Source of the DNA: Trema orientale | Lineage: Eukaryota; Streptophyta; Magnoliopsida; Rosales; Cannabaceae | Length of the DNA stretch: 64,000 nucleotides | Direction of reading: 5' to 3' | Assembly (NCBI GenBank): GCA_002914845.1 | Contig: JXTC01000136.1 | Span: 564,663 to 628,662, forward strand | In this document: in pieces, positions 10,978-23,059 of the stretch | How the letters are laid out: every line of letters begins with the position of its first letter | Numbering within the stretch: the stretch's first letter is position 1 | The notes under the pieces: model-generated | Told to the model about the DNA's origin: nothing | What the model saw: only the letters and a program-made list of their open reading frames with translations | Database searches by the model: none | Program-made: the position numbers and the translations under genes

Positions 10978-12779
10978 CTAGACTGAGTCGAATTGTTTTC
11001 TCTCTTGCTGTATAAATCGGAAAATCCGAGCGGCTGATTCAGTTGCAGATCTCGCATTGTGTGGCACAACTTTGATCACTCGGGTTGGCTGGTCAGTATC
11101 ATGAGGCTGAGAAGCTACCTCTGGAACAACAGGTGCCATAGGGAAAAGTGGAAGAGGATCTCTTCCATCGGCATTGTGACTGATCCCATTTCCTTTTGCT
11201 CCCTCACTGGGACAGCTAGCTGTACTTCCTTGTAAATCACTGCCTTTAGATGCCTGAAACTTCTTGGCTTGGGAAATTGATCCACTCTTCTTGGTTGGCA
11301 GACTACAGAAGCTCTGTTGCTCCATTTTTGAGTGGACTCTCCCTCCCGGTAACTGAACAGTTTGACTGTGCAAACCAGGTTCCGAAAGCTGGCTCACTTG
11401 TTCGACAGCCGAACTTGACATGGCCGGATTAGAGACCGGCATGCCATATGGAGGAAAGTACAGATGACCAGCTGGATGAGTGCCGGGGAAGACCCCAATT
11501 CCTTGATGATGAGAAGCTGGAATTCCATATGCTGAGTTTGCGAAATTACCTGCAACAGGAGATGAGCCAAAAGGTCCTTGTCCTCCAAAAACTGCTCCCA
11601 TCATTCCAGGTCCCGAGTATGGCTTGTACACAAGTCCTTCAGAAGGAGACATTACAGGAACCAACCATTGAGGGCCTGCTGATTGATGGAAACACCAAGG
11701 ACCCATATTTTCAGTTGTCGGAGCCACTGGCTGCGGATTTCCTAAATATGGTCCATAATTCATAGAATGATTACTGCTTTTCACAGAGGAAAGAGAAGTC
11801 TTCCCCACCGCATTTTCCGCAGAATATTCCATTTTGTGATTGGGCTTCTCTGAATCATCTTTGCAATTAGCAATAGTAGGAACTGGCTTTACAACATACT
11901 TTGGTGTAAGTTTCTTTGCTGGAGAAGGAAAACCCTTCAAAGAGGATTTTCCTATGAAGGCACCGTCTTCAACCAAAAGATTTGGTGATTCAGCAATCAG
12001 TCGTTGGACCTATTGGAAAATAAAAAGGTGCGCTTAATATGATCTTCTGTGCAATGGAACATTTGACGCAGGAAGAGCAATACTACCTTGATAGAAGAAT
12101 TATAGAATATCATACCTTTATTAATCTATGCAACTCAAATACTTGAACTGCAAACACTCTTTGCTGACTGTAGAGAGTAACAGGAGTTGGATCAAGAACA
12201 AAATTTCATAAATTTAGCAAATGAACATTGGCAAGGACAAAACCAACTTAAGTATCTTTGCCAAAATAAACTTTGGCAAAGAAAAACCAACTGAAGGTAA
12301 CACAAGAATCAACTGGAAATAGTGCAGAATCAAAAACTTCGTAGTATCTTGAAAATACAGACACTAAGTGAGAACCCACCTACAAATAGTGACCAAATAA
12401 TTCAAGCTCAACAATCTGTTGCACAAACTTAAAATTACAATTCTCAGACCACCTGGGTGATATGCGATATACAATCTGACTTCTAGTGATTGGAATGATG
12501 TTTTATACCAAGTAACAGCCATTCAGAAAGAACAAAAGGGACAAAGCATGATGATCTCAACTCATCCACACACCCTATACCAATCACCAAAGCCTGGAAC
12601 CTCTAAGTCTATACACCACCAACTTCCTTCCTAATTTCCGAACAGGAACTAGAATTATACATAGAATTCATTAATTATAGTTCTCAACTCTCAAGTACTT
12701 ATACATGGGAGAAACATGAAAAGTTGTCAGGGTAATATACTCACTTATTAGACCATTTTCCTTCACGAGTCAATTACAA

Positions 12780-12812
<33 letters not shown>

Positions 12813-15805
12813 AACTTCGAGGCAATGTAATATGACGTAATTCTAGATGCAATATACAGATAACAGATATGCCTCTTCTCTCTTCTCTCTTTTGTGTAAA
12901 TACAGCATCAATAAATTGCATTACTAAAACTAGAAAAAGCTATATGCAAACACTCAAACGTTATCCTCAGCACAAAATGCACAAAAAAGTTACGACAAAT
13001 GCAAGACTGGGCTCTGTAGTTGACTTTCGCATATTTACAGCTTCATCTTTATAGCAAAAGATAAAGATACACTTGACCAATAACAAATGACCCAAAAAAG
13101 ATCCATTGCTCTTGGAAAATACACAGGAAGAAACACAAGAAAAGCACCAATTAATAACAGTAGGAATCCCATGTAAATTCTCCAAACCAGAACAATTTAG
13201 ACACTTATTTGGGAAATTATCTCCTCATCACAAAGCCACCTCCACTACAATAGTGTCAGTATTTTCTGAGATCCACCCCGCCCAAATGACATTCCTCCAC
13301 TTGTTTCCCTCCTGGCTCCTGGCCCTCGAGTTCCATGAAAAGAAAATTTCTCTAGTGGTCAGAGGGAAAACCAAGCACTACCAAACCGAGACAGGAATAT
13401 ACCCAAAAAAACAGATGCCATAGGGCTAATGAAATATAAGAGATCCGCTGTCTCGGGGGTCGCCTTGAAGTCTCCCTGCCGTAAGATGATCCAGTATCCA
13501 CAGTTAAAATGTTATCGAGGGCCTTTCAACACATAAAAATTCCACTTTAGAAGGGATCCCAGTATTCCAAAGTTTAAGTTTCACCTCTCTCCAAGCCGTA
13601 TTGATATTAGCAATCAATTTGTACTCCTAATAGTTATATTCCACGGTGAATACAACAATCTAAAATATATCTTGACTTAAAATGCGAAGAAACAAAGAGG
13701 AAAGCAATTCTCAATAGATTTATTTTCTCTCCTGATAGATATTTGCTACTGTCCTTAAAGAGTAGGGAAGAAAATCTCACTAACCCCACCAGAAAAGGTT
13801 TTATATATGCAGGTTGATTTTCAACAATGGTAAGGTTGGAAGAGGATCATTCTAGGAAAAGAAATTCCAATAATTTCTTAAATTTATGGGAAGCAAGAAT
13901 TATATCATGTTCCAAGAGATTATTTTTCTTAGCCACAATTTATCTCATCTTGATACAGTATGCGTAATATTACTCGATAAAAAATCAGATATCATGAGAC
14001 TAAAACACTTATCAGAGTTCAATAGTCGTATAAAGTGCATGTATTAGTTCATATAAAGGAAGAGAGAGATTTAAAATGCAACTAAGTAAAAGAAAGAAGA
14101 GGCAACCAAAACCAAATCAAGCTAGTAAAGATACATACTTGGAAATTGCTCGTCTTGCTTTCCAGAAATGTTTTTGACCTATAATTCCTACAACATCATC
14201 CGGAGAGATATCCAAGCCTGATATGGAATCCACCATTGAGGTCTCAGAGACATCGTCGCCTTTATCTACATTTTCAAGCCGTACAGAGGTACACATCCTG
14301 TTTCTATTGCTGTTGTATTCGCTATCATTCTCAGGTTCATTGGACCTGCTACGATCTTCCCAACAACGGGACTCACTTCTTGGCTGTGAGGCGTTTCTTC
14401 CACCTATATCCCTTGCAGGCTCGCTGAGATCATCATGTTGTCCGGCACTTTCCAGTCGAGCTCCAAATCTAGACTCCTGATGTAAGCAAGCCTCACTGTC
14501 ACCTGACCTGCTAAAATTAGACACAGCATGCTCTCTGCTCTCCAGATTTGAAGATGCTTGGGTTTCCTTCACAGGTGCATCAATATTTTCTCTAGTTGAT
14601 TGATTTGTGGCAGATATTATACTATGATTCCCACTTTGGAAACTTGCTTTCATGTTCTCTTTTCTCTCACTTCTCACTTCTCGTCTAAAATTGACAGCCA
14701 TTGAATTATTTTGCTTTGGATCATTATCACAAGTATTTTGTTGTTCCATGGGCTGTCCAGTATGAGTAGAGCTTACGGAAGAAAATGTTTCTCTACCATG
14801 GCATTGACCCACGCTAGCTTGAACAAACACAGGAACCGTAAAATCATCTTCATCTCCTACCTTCTTTCTCTGCTCAACTTGTGTTGCGGGAGCATTCCCA
14901 ATTGTTTTCCCAGAATCATGAGCCTGGAAATTTTCGGACCAATGAGTAGGTGTTGATGGAGGAACGTGAAGCGGAAAGACCAAGTTTCTTTCAACACCAA
15001 TCCCCTACCAAAAATAACTAATATAGATAAATAACCCACCCCAAAATTAGGGATGACAGAAAATTTTTCATCACCCACATATGTGCACATTATTTAGAAG
15101 GTGTACTATGTAGTAGTAAAACACAATAATCGACGAGGGTTGTGACTTACATTAACATAAAGCTCATTTGAACTCATCTAGTTTATGAAAGTTCCCGTTT
15201 AATTGGAAACTCAACCATGATACTAAAGCTATCTAAAACCTTAATTTACCTCTCAAAGCGTAAATCAACCATATAAAACTGAAACCTTATTAACCCCTCT
15301 AACCATGTATCATCCATATAAACAATTCTCGTGTTTAGTAACTCTGTCGACAGAAAGTTATACCCAACCTCTAAGTTGCATTCCTTCATTAACTTACAAG
15401 AATAGCAAAAATGTATCCCACTGAAACCTTATAAATATACATCATTAATAGGAACATAAATTCACATAAGACCAGTAAAAAAACTAAAGAAAGAACCAAT
15501 TCATCACTATTAGTTTGAAAAGGTAAAGAGATAGAGCCATGGGAAGCATGAATAGATAACAAAAGAACTTCTACAACTTGGGAAATTACCTGACTTGAGG
15601 AGGCTGAAGGAACCATATTGCTTGTGGTTTTGGGATTCAAGGGAAGGACCCCAGAATTGAACCTTTGAGATGGGATACTGAGCTGTTCATAAAGAGCCAT
15701 CTTATTCCTTGGAGGCGCTCTAGGCCCTCCTTTCTCTGTATCATTTACATGTAGTCTTGGGAACATAGGTCCCATGATCTTCTCATCATCTTTCCCTCTT
15801 TTCAT
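10978..15805 (-). CDS. ELF3: EARLY FLOWERING 3, scaffold of the circadian evening complex
   Basis: Four exons on the minus strand, 15805-15590, 15004-14139, 12167-12116 and 12009-10978, give 721 residues; Arabidopsis ELF3 has 695. All introns are GT-AG; the third is about 2 kb. Three conserved blocks stand out. Residues 1-49 start [20 protein letters not shown] and include [20 protein letters not shown]. Residues about 337-392 contain [23 protein letters not shown] and [17 protein letters not shown], the region known to bind ELF4. The C-terminal block [23 protein letters not shown] ends the protein. In Arabidopsis ELF3 joins ELF4 and the DNA-binding protein LUX in the nucleus to repress growth and clock genes in the evening and binds phytochrome B. 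The region before the last block corresponds to the prion-like domain but has no polyglutamine run. Identification is firm; exon borders were checked by phase only. Confidence 0.95.
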
Positions 15806-16390
15806 CTCTTACTTTCCAATTCAACAAACACCCTTTTCAACTAAATCTAACTATTTCTTGGGATCAGCCAAGAAACCCCATGAACCACAACTCCAACGCC
15901 AAACCCCACTTCGAAAAAAACACGTAATAATTCCAAAAAAAAAAAATCTCAAATACCAAAAAAGACTAACAACTTTCAGACAACCCGGAATCAATATACA
16001 TATATATATACAAGGCAACGACCAAACCTTTACTCTCCTCCAACCCAAGCTTCAAAAACTCAAAGCTTATCTATCCGACTCCACTAAAATCTCAAGATCA
16101 GAGAAAACCCATATGCCCAAAACGATTATTGAGCTTTCTCTTTGTAACGGTGACTCGGGAAAATGATGGGATTTGTCAAAAATGAAAGAGAAGAAGAGGG
16201 TTAGGAATAGAAGAAGAAGAAGAAGAACAAGGCAGGTAAAGCAAAGGAGGAGAGGGAATAGATTCGGCAAGGAAGAGAAGATTAGGTGTTGAGGCTCTGC
16301 TGGTTCTTAGGGATTCCTCAGAAGAAGATTGATCTTAGAAAGAGAAAAGGGAAAGGGAAAAAGTGCACACATGTGGTCCTCTTTGGATAG
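15806..16390 (-). promoter_or_regulatory. ELF3 leader and proximal promoter
   Basis: The transcript strand has a CTT-repeat tract (about 16210-16228) and many pyrimidine runs, as in plant leaders. Three tiny upstream reading frames lie before the ELF3 start: 16112-16098 (4 codons), 16001-15966 (11 codons) and 15881-15864 (5 codons). A palindromic CACATGTG, an E-box of the kind bound by bHLH factors such as PIFs, sits at 16368-16375. The transcription start is unknown, so it is not certain that all three frames are transcribed. Confidence 0.4.
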
Positions 16391-16863
16391 AACTCGAAGC
16401 TCTTTTTCACATTTTTATAATTACCTGGATTTGTTGACAGCCTAACCTTTTTTTTCTCTAACTAATTTTCTTATATTATCTATCGAGCGATATTACGTTT
16501 TTGTCTGAACTAAATAAAGAAAACATTTATTTTCATTTTTTGACCTTAATTTATGGAATCAATCTCGTTATGACCCCGTCTTATAAAATAGGGATAATAT
16601 CACCTTGGTCCCAAATTTTCTACGATGTATCACTTAGATCCTCATACTAACTTTTGTAGCATTTAAATCCTCAGCTTATTATTTTTTGTCAGACATTAGT
16701 CCTCAGACATATTTCCGTCTATATATTTTTTTTTTTAGGGAAAAAAATATTTCCGTATATTTCTGTCTATACTTGGCGTTAAAACATCACGTATTAGGCA
16801 CGTGGTCTTTTTTGGGATTCTTTGTTACCATTAAACCCCTCTTCATCACAGGCTCGACTCATC

Positions 16864-17054
16864 AGGCCCGTTTGGCACAGCTTTCAAAGATCTTTTGAGC
16901 CCCAAAAGATCTTTTAGGAGTGTTTGGATGAATTTTTAGAATATCTTCTTTTATGCAAAAAATCTTTTTAAAGAAACATGGACCTACCATCTTTTTTTAG
17001 GAAGATCTTTTTATACTTTTACTTCAAGAAGTAAAAGCTATCCCAAGCAGGCCC
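16864..17054. mobile_element. hAT-like MITE inside the Mutator-like element
   Basis: Inverted ends: the left reads AGGCCCGTTTGGCACAGCTTT and the complement of the right reads GGGCCTGCTTGGGATAGCTTT. It is about 190 bases with no coding capacity. Confidence 0.55.
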
Positions 17055-17232
17055 ATCAACTATCTCCAAGAGTAGAGAACTAAACCAAATTTACAAAACA
17101 ATGATTCCGGATGGCTTAAGAGATTCTTATACACATAACTTTATACATTACATACTTCATATACCGCATCACTTAGATTTAATTAATCAGACATTTTTTA
17201 GATAACGTTTCTGGTATGTATATCTTTTGCAG

Positions 17233-17276
<44 letters not shown>

Positions 17277-17278
<2 letters not shown>

Positions 17279-17514
17279 TTGCCAATCCAATAGGTATTTT
17301 TTTTTTACTTATGTGTAAGTATTTTTTTTTTAGCCGTTAGATCATCATCTAATGGTGATCCAACGGCTATAATAATGTGCATGAAAAGACGTGCATTATT
17401 AATGCTATTTCTCTTTTTTACTTTTTAATATAAAATAATGTGCAAAAATAATTTTCATTGGCCAAATTGATACCTATGCATAGGTAAAAAAAAATATCTA
17501 CTGGATTGATGCCC
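17277..17514. mobile_element. TA-targeting MITE, family 1, copy 2
   Basis: Begins GGTTGCCAATCCAATAGGTA immediately after a run of about twenty TA units (17235-17276) and ends before another TA run (17515-17532). Central blocks GCCGTTAGATCATCATC and GGTGATCCAACGGC are inverted copies. Confidence 0.75.
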
Positions 17515-17555
17515 ATATATATATATATATAAAATAAATTTATTATTACACGTAT

Positions 17556-17834
17556 TTTAATGATGGTTACTCATGGAGACGTAACCATTGAAACCTCCTC
17601 CATATATATATATATATATATGGAGGACTTCTCAATGGTTACAACTTTTTTGTGACCATGAATGGTAACCAAAAAAAGTGGTGATAGCATTAAATTTTTT
17701 TGATGGTAATAAATAGCATTAAATTTTTTTGGCCAACCACCAAACTAATCATCACCGTAGGATTTTAGATCTAACGGCTTAAACCATTGTAACCATCTAT
17801 GGGTAAATATTGTTGTAACCATTTAAACTAAACC
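17556..17834. mobile_element. TA-targeting MITE, family 2, copy 1, with a head-to-head partial end
   Basis: The main body (about 17622-17834) has inverted ends around ATGGTTACAAC / GTTGTAACCAT and is bounded by TA runs. To its left, across TA repeats (17601-17622), lies an inverted partial end (GTAACCATTGAAACCTCCTC versus GGAGGACTTCTCAATGGTTA), making a near-palindrome about 80 bases long. The right half recurs at 63835-63921. Confidence 0.6.
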
Positions 17835-17854
17835 CATATATATATATATATATA

Positions 17855-18115
17855 CGGCCATAAGTTTTACCTATCTATAAGTTTTTTTTTTAAGCCGTTC
17901 AATCATATTATCTAACAAGTACCATGATTTGAGTAGTTAGGAAAAAAAAAAAGTTACAATAAATTCACATTATTTAATATTCTTTAACAAGATATCCACA
18001 TTATTTAATATTCTCTCTCCATCTTCTACTATGAAAAAAAAAAACGTGCGCGCTAAATTTTAATTGGGCAAAATGATAAATATAAGTAGGTAAAAAAAAA
18101 AAAGATCGGTGCCAC
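17855..18115. mobile_element. TA-targeting MITE, family 1, copy 3 (diverged)
   Basis: It starts after a TA run and keeps the family order: TTTTACCTATCTATAAG, TAAGCCGTTCAATCA, AATTGGGCAAAATGATA, and a final poly-A with GGTGCCAC. It is more diverged than the other copies. Confidence 0.55.
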
Positions 18116-18376
18116 ATATAAATATATATATATATTCCTATTAAGTCAAGAAATACTAGATATAAAGAAAAAAGTGATTTTCACAATATTGTATGCAATA
18201 GAGTAAATAAGTTTTCAGAACAATACTAGATGTTTGCAAGGGACACCCAAGCTTCTTCAGCTTAAGAGTTAGAGTGGTAAACAGCTTCGGAAAGAAGTCA
18301 CCAATCTCATGTTCAAGCTTTCCTTTGCCAATCTCATATTCAAGCTTTCTTTTGCCTATTCCATTAAAAGTTATGG

Positions 18377-18734
18377 GCCCCGTTTGTTTCGATCATTCCA
18401 TTCTATTAGAATGAAAAATCTATTTGAATTGGTGTTTGTTTCAACAACTCCAAATTTTCCATTCAATTGGTCTTTTAGAATGGGTGTTTGTTTTAATAAT
18501 TCAGTTTTTCTATTCAAATGGTTAATCAGTCACATTAGCTATTGAAATGGATTTTTTGTGCCTTGGATGAGAATGGAGTGGAGGAGGTATTTTTGAATGG
18601 TCAATTCCAATGCTTCCATTCTAATTACAACCCATTCTAATGTTTTTTCATTCAAATATCTCTCATTTCAATTATAACCCATTCTAAAATTTCCATTTAA
18701 ATGCACCTATTCGAATGGGCGAACCAAACGGGGC
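18377..18734. mobile_element. hAT-like MITE inside the Mutator-like element
   Basis: Terminal inverted repeats: GCCCCGTTTGTTTCG on the left, and the complement of the right end reads GCCCCGTTTGGTTCG. The interior repeats CATTCTAAT / CATTCAAAT motifs. About 358 bases, non-coding. Confidence 0.65.
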
Positions 18735-19039
18735 TAGTATTCCAACTTTTACTGCAACAAAAACAACAATTACTACTCCTTCAATGTCTTGTCAGTATAA
18801 CAATTTGTTCATAGCACATATCTGATTTCCCACTAAAGAGGGGGAAAAAAAAAAAAGAAAAAAAAAACCCACAAAAATCTCGCCTTCTTGGAGAATGAGC
18901 CTTATACAATCAAGCCCAAAATAACCCATCATAGCCTTTAAATATTTTTTCCCAAATTCTTTGAAACAACACAAGATAAATGCAATCAATTTTTCGTTTT
19001 TTTTAATCATTTTACTACTGCTTGAGAAAGGAAAAGCAA

Positions 19040-19560
19040 AACCTATGACATATATTGTAATTTATGCTCGAACTAGAGCTAAGTTTCTCATTAGAATAAA
19101 TATGTTGCGAAAATTTTCGATGGAGGCTTCCGATTCTCTTTCCCTCAGCACGGCAGAGAAGTCTGGCATCGACCGTGAGAGAATATAGGACTCTTTCGGC
19201 CACTGGTCACCTATTTCTTCAGAGGGTCAGTTTTGTTTCCGAGTCTTCAAACTCTTGGGGCATGGCGTTGCTCTTCATTATGAGCTTTGATTCCCTAAGT
19301 TTAGTATAGGCACCGTACCGTGGTCTTCTCTCCATGACGAAGCTCTCTGTTGTGAGCCTTAGTGAGATGGGTTGTTCTGCATCTGACGAGTTTTGAGAGA
19401 GGATCAAAGAAATGGGGTCAAGAGAGTCGAAAGGAGACTGGAGTGCGGGTTTGGATAAGGATGATGATAGTTTTGATATCAGGTTTATTCGGAGGAGTTC
19501 AAAAATGGTTGCTTCTTTCAACAACACGAAGAAGACGATGGAGATTGCCAAAGAAGACTA
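19040..19560 (-). pseudogene. Coding-like fragment carried in the Mutator-like element
   Basis: The minus strand is open from 19551 to 19219 and GC-richer than its surroundings. It includes MERRPRYGAYTKLRESKL (starting near 19337), and after a stop and frame change SRSMPDFSAVLRERE. These two motifs in this order recall small uncharacterised basic plant proteins that contain a PDFSAVLRKE-like tail; that is memory, not a search. The stop after LTL and the shift needed to continue suggest a captured, decayed copy. A function is not assigned. Confidence 0.4.
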
Positions 19561-19680
19561 TGTGCCTATCATGTAATGTTTTAATGCCAAGATTAGGCAG
19601 AAATATCCCCAAGGAGTAATGTATGACTAAAAATAATAGTTCGGGAATTCAAATACTACAAAACAAAGTTTGAGGACCTA

Positions 19681-19936
19681 AGTGATATATCGGGAAAAGT
19701 TTGGGGAGCTTAGGTAATATTATCCTATAAAATATTTCAAATTTGACCCTCGAACTATGTTTGTGAATTTATGTATATTTTAGAATAATTATGATATAAA
19801 TCAGAATAAGTGATATATCGGGAAGAGTTTGGGGAACCTAGGTGATATTATCCTATAAAATATTTCAAACTTGACACTCGAACAATATTTGTAAATATAT
19901 GTCTCTTTTGGAACAATTATGATATAAATCAGGATA
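19681..19936. repeat. 128-base tandem duplication of the element's right end plus flank
   Basis: Units at 19681-19808 and 19809-19936 share AGTGATATATCGGGAA, AGTTTGGGGA, ATTATCCTATAAAATATTTC and ATTATGATATAAATCAG. The repeat therefore carries the last bases of the Mutator-like end, its target duplication and neighbouring DNA, so it arose after insertion. Confidence 0.75.
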
Positions 19937-22699
19937 CTAAAACTGCAACGAAAAATATAATTCAGGTTGTAGAATGATATATCTGAAGTTAAGTTTAACG
20001 GCTGAAATTGAGGTGATAATATAATTTAGATGTGGTCAAGGGCATAATGATAATTAGGGGTCAAAATATGATTGATCCCCTAAATTTGTAAAAATAAAAT
20101 TGTATTTTTCACTATTTGTAGCATAGCCTTATATTCCTTTGGTATATTGATCACTACTCTTTTTTTTTTTTCCTTGATGACTTAGTCCCCAATGTTGCAT
20201 CTATTAGGGGGTAAAAATTGATTGCCAAATCACCCAATTTGTAAGGGTGTGTTTGGTATAGGATTTGAATTTTATTCTTCAAATTCAGAAACAACTTTTA
20301 TATAGAAAGTTGGAAGGATAAATGTTCGAATCCTGTACCAAATGCATCCTAAGAAACCGCGTATGCTTCTAACCAACAAAAAGGCGGGCAGATTGCATTC
20401 GACTCACCCAAGAAACAAGTAATTTTGGTTTGTAATTTCTTAGGCAATTCAACCCGATCCGCCCACTCTCATTTATTGTTATTTTTTTAGAGATTTAAGT
20501 CGGTTAACTTAACTCTTTCTATGCACACATTTGTTTCTGTTTTGATTTTTTGGACTATTAATGATTTTATTTACAAATCAATATTAATGTGATTCAATAG
20601 TAAATGTTGTAATTTTATGTTTTAAGCATTAAAATATCTCACATTTTAATAACATAATAAAGTATCGTAGAATTCACATGTTAAGTAATGAGTATGAGAA
20701 TGAAAAAGAAACTAAAAAAGTGGTCCAAGCACTCCTCGTAATGATACTACAAGATTTTCTTAGGATCGACATAAAATTTGGATATTATTTTATTTTTTAC
20801 TTATTTTTTAGGAACAAATAGGAGAATTTATTTTTTTGGTTGAAGTTCCAAGCTTATTACCTTTTTTTCTCATGTAATTTCTAGTATCAATATTTCCAAC
20901 ACTCATTATCCCGGAAAAGGACATCACATGCCCAACAAGTGGTTAATAACAACTGAAAAGTTCGACATCAACAAATGAGAGGACCAATGGTGCCATTGTG
21001 CACTAACATTAGGGACTAATTTGACAAGAAAAAATTGACAGGGACTAATATGCCAAAGTAGTACAAAATAGGGACCAATGGTGCAATAAAAAGCCAAAAC
21101 GGAAAGCACAAAGTAAAACTAAAAAGGGATAATTGTTAAAAAAAAGTTTCATGAAGTATGACCTTTTTTTCAATTTTTACTGTATTTTTTGGCTTGTACA
21201 AAATTATACCTCTATATTTTAAATTTATGTGAATTTGTATCTTCTGTGTATAAATTGGATGGTTTGTGATAAATGTTTTAAGTTATTTTCAATAGATTTT
21301 TTTATCTTACTCAATAGAATTAAGATATTATTAATTCAAATTTCGTGTTTAGTAAGAAATTTGTTGGTCAATTTATATCCAGAAGATATAAATTTACAGA
21401 AATTTGAAATAAAGATGTATAATTTTATACAAACCAAAAAAAATAAAGTTAAATTTGCAAAAAAAACTATATTTTAGTGTATATCTTTTTTGCAGATAAC
21501 GCAACTAAAAAAGAGTCTTTTTTTTTTTCTCTCAGTAATTTGTACGCCCCATGGACAGATTTGGTAATTAATCCACTTATCTTAAGTTACATATGCTAAT
21601 TCAGATAGAAATTATTTGGTCTGTGCCTGTGCTTGTCTTTTCGTTCAATGTCTTGTTTTGCCGGCAAAATACTATTTTAAAAAATAAAAATAAAAATTTC
21701 ACGAAAGGCTATTTTTCAGCGTGATTGTCCGTGGTACCGTGGAAGCATCATAAGAATTTATTTTATTTTATTTATTTATTTTGCTGATAGAATTTTAGAC
21801 CATTTCGATTTTTTTTTTCCCTCTTTTCTCCACCCATTCTATGAAGAAAACAAGTTAACTCACCTGCAAAATCCTTCTGGAAACGTATTTATAATTTTAT
21901 ACCTTTTCTTTAAATTATTTTGGTGTGTGGATGTATTAAAAAGAACTTGGAATATAGGCTATAACTTTTGTCATTAGAAATATTAATGTCAAGAAATGCA
22001 AAAACCCATATAGAAACGTATTTATACATTTTCTTTTAAATTATTTATGCATTTTGTATATTTTTTAAAAGAAAAATGGAATATAGCCTTCCTTTTCCAT
22101 TAAAATGTCTTTGATGTATGGGGAAATTTCATGTTTAATTTACATTCAGTCTAGAATTTATATATGTAATATATTTTTATTCCTTTAATTTGCCAGATGC
22201 ATTGAGCTGCCGTCAATGATAGATTTCCTTTTTTTTTTTTTTTGGAGAGGTCCTTTGATTGATTGATCTATAACGTATAGTCTATGATTTTTCTTTTTTC
22301 TTTTTTTTTTTTTCGGTTTTTCGCCTTTGAAAACATGGTCTATCCTTTTTCTTGTTAATTTTCTTTCCAAAAAAAAAACATTATCTTTAATTTGTATTGT
22401 TTTGGGCACGTGTTTTTTTTAACTGAAAAATCAAATACTATCTTGTTAGATGATAAACGTGGAGGAGTAAGCTAAAACTTTTCGTACCTTCTATGTAAAA
22501 AAAAAAAAAAAAAATCCTTCTTTAAAATAGTAAAACGTTAAGCTGTGTTTAGACTATATACATTTAATTTCTTTTTATGTCACAAGAGTAAATTTAAATA
22601 ATTAAATTTTTGCTTTGTACAGGTGCTTAATTATGCTAATATAACCTAAGAAGAAGAACAATAAAATCATTAGTTGTATCTTTAGCCAAAATAAATAAA
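19937..22699. other. Intergenic, no gene seen
   Basis: AT-rich with many homopolymer runs. A small inverted-end MITE-like unit (GTGTGTTTGGTATAGGATT ... AATCCTGTACCAAATGCATC) lies at about 20243-20352. No reading frame carries a recognisable motif. Confidence 0.5.
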
Positions 22700-23059
22700 G
22701 GGATAATATCACTTTTATATCTTATAATTTGACATTGTGTTCAGTTTGTACCTTGTAATTTGGTTATTATCAATATTGACCCTTAGATTTAACATTTGTT
22801 ATAAATTTATACCCTGACACTAATTTAGAACAATTAATTTACCAAGATGATTTAAAAAATTTATTCTCGAATCAGTTTTTATATTATTTATTTTCAATTT
22901 TTTAAATTGTATTTTAGTAAATTAATGGCTCTAAATTGGTATTAGGGTATAAATTTGTAACATATTTTAAATCTAAAGGTCAATATTGATAATAACCACA
23001 ACACAAAATATAATTTGAACAATGTGTCAAAATACAAAATATAAAAATGATATTATCCC
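22700..23059. mobile_element. MULE-MITE 'GGGATAATATCA' family, copy 1
   Basis: A 360-base foldback: the first 150 bases (GGGATAATATCAC, TTTGACATTGTGTTCAGTTT, GGTTATTATCAATATTGACC) return inverted at the right end. Flanks ATAAATAAA and ATATATAAA agree at 8 of 9 positions. Close relatives are at 45448 and 59028. Confidence 0.75.

Larger units (their letters stand above)
16591..19725. mobile_element. Mutator-like element with nested MITEs and a coding-like fragment (Pack-MULE candidate)
   Basis: The left end (GGGATAATATCACC, then TGTATCACTTAGATCCTCA and TTTTGTAGCATTTAAATCC) is matched, inverted, by the right end: GAATTCAAATACTACAAAAC, then GAGGACCTAAGTGATATATC and GGTAATATTATCC. The arms run about 105 bases. 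Both sides are flanked by TATAAAATA (16582-16590 and 19726-19734), a 9-base direct repeat as expected for Mutator-like elements. No transposase was found. The inside holds at least five younger MITE-type insertions and, near the right end, an open minus-strand segment. A tandem copy of the right end follows at 19809. Confidence 0.7.

Noticed and set aside
16067..16270. 67-codon leucine-rich minus-strand frame upstream of ELF3
   Set aside because: It lacks an ATG near its start, lies in the leader, and its leucines come from a CTT/CTC repeat.
16368..16375. CACATGTG as proof of PIF control of ELF3
   Set aside because: A single palindromic E-box is expected by chance often enough; kept only as a note within the leader entry.
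18377..18734. Assignment of an 8-base target duplication to this MITE
   Set aside because: The flanks do not match convincingly, so superfamily is given only from the terminal sequence.
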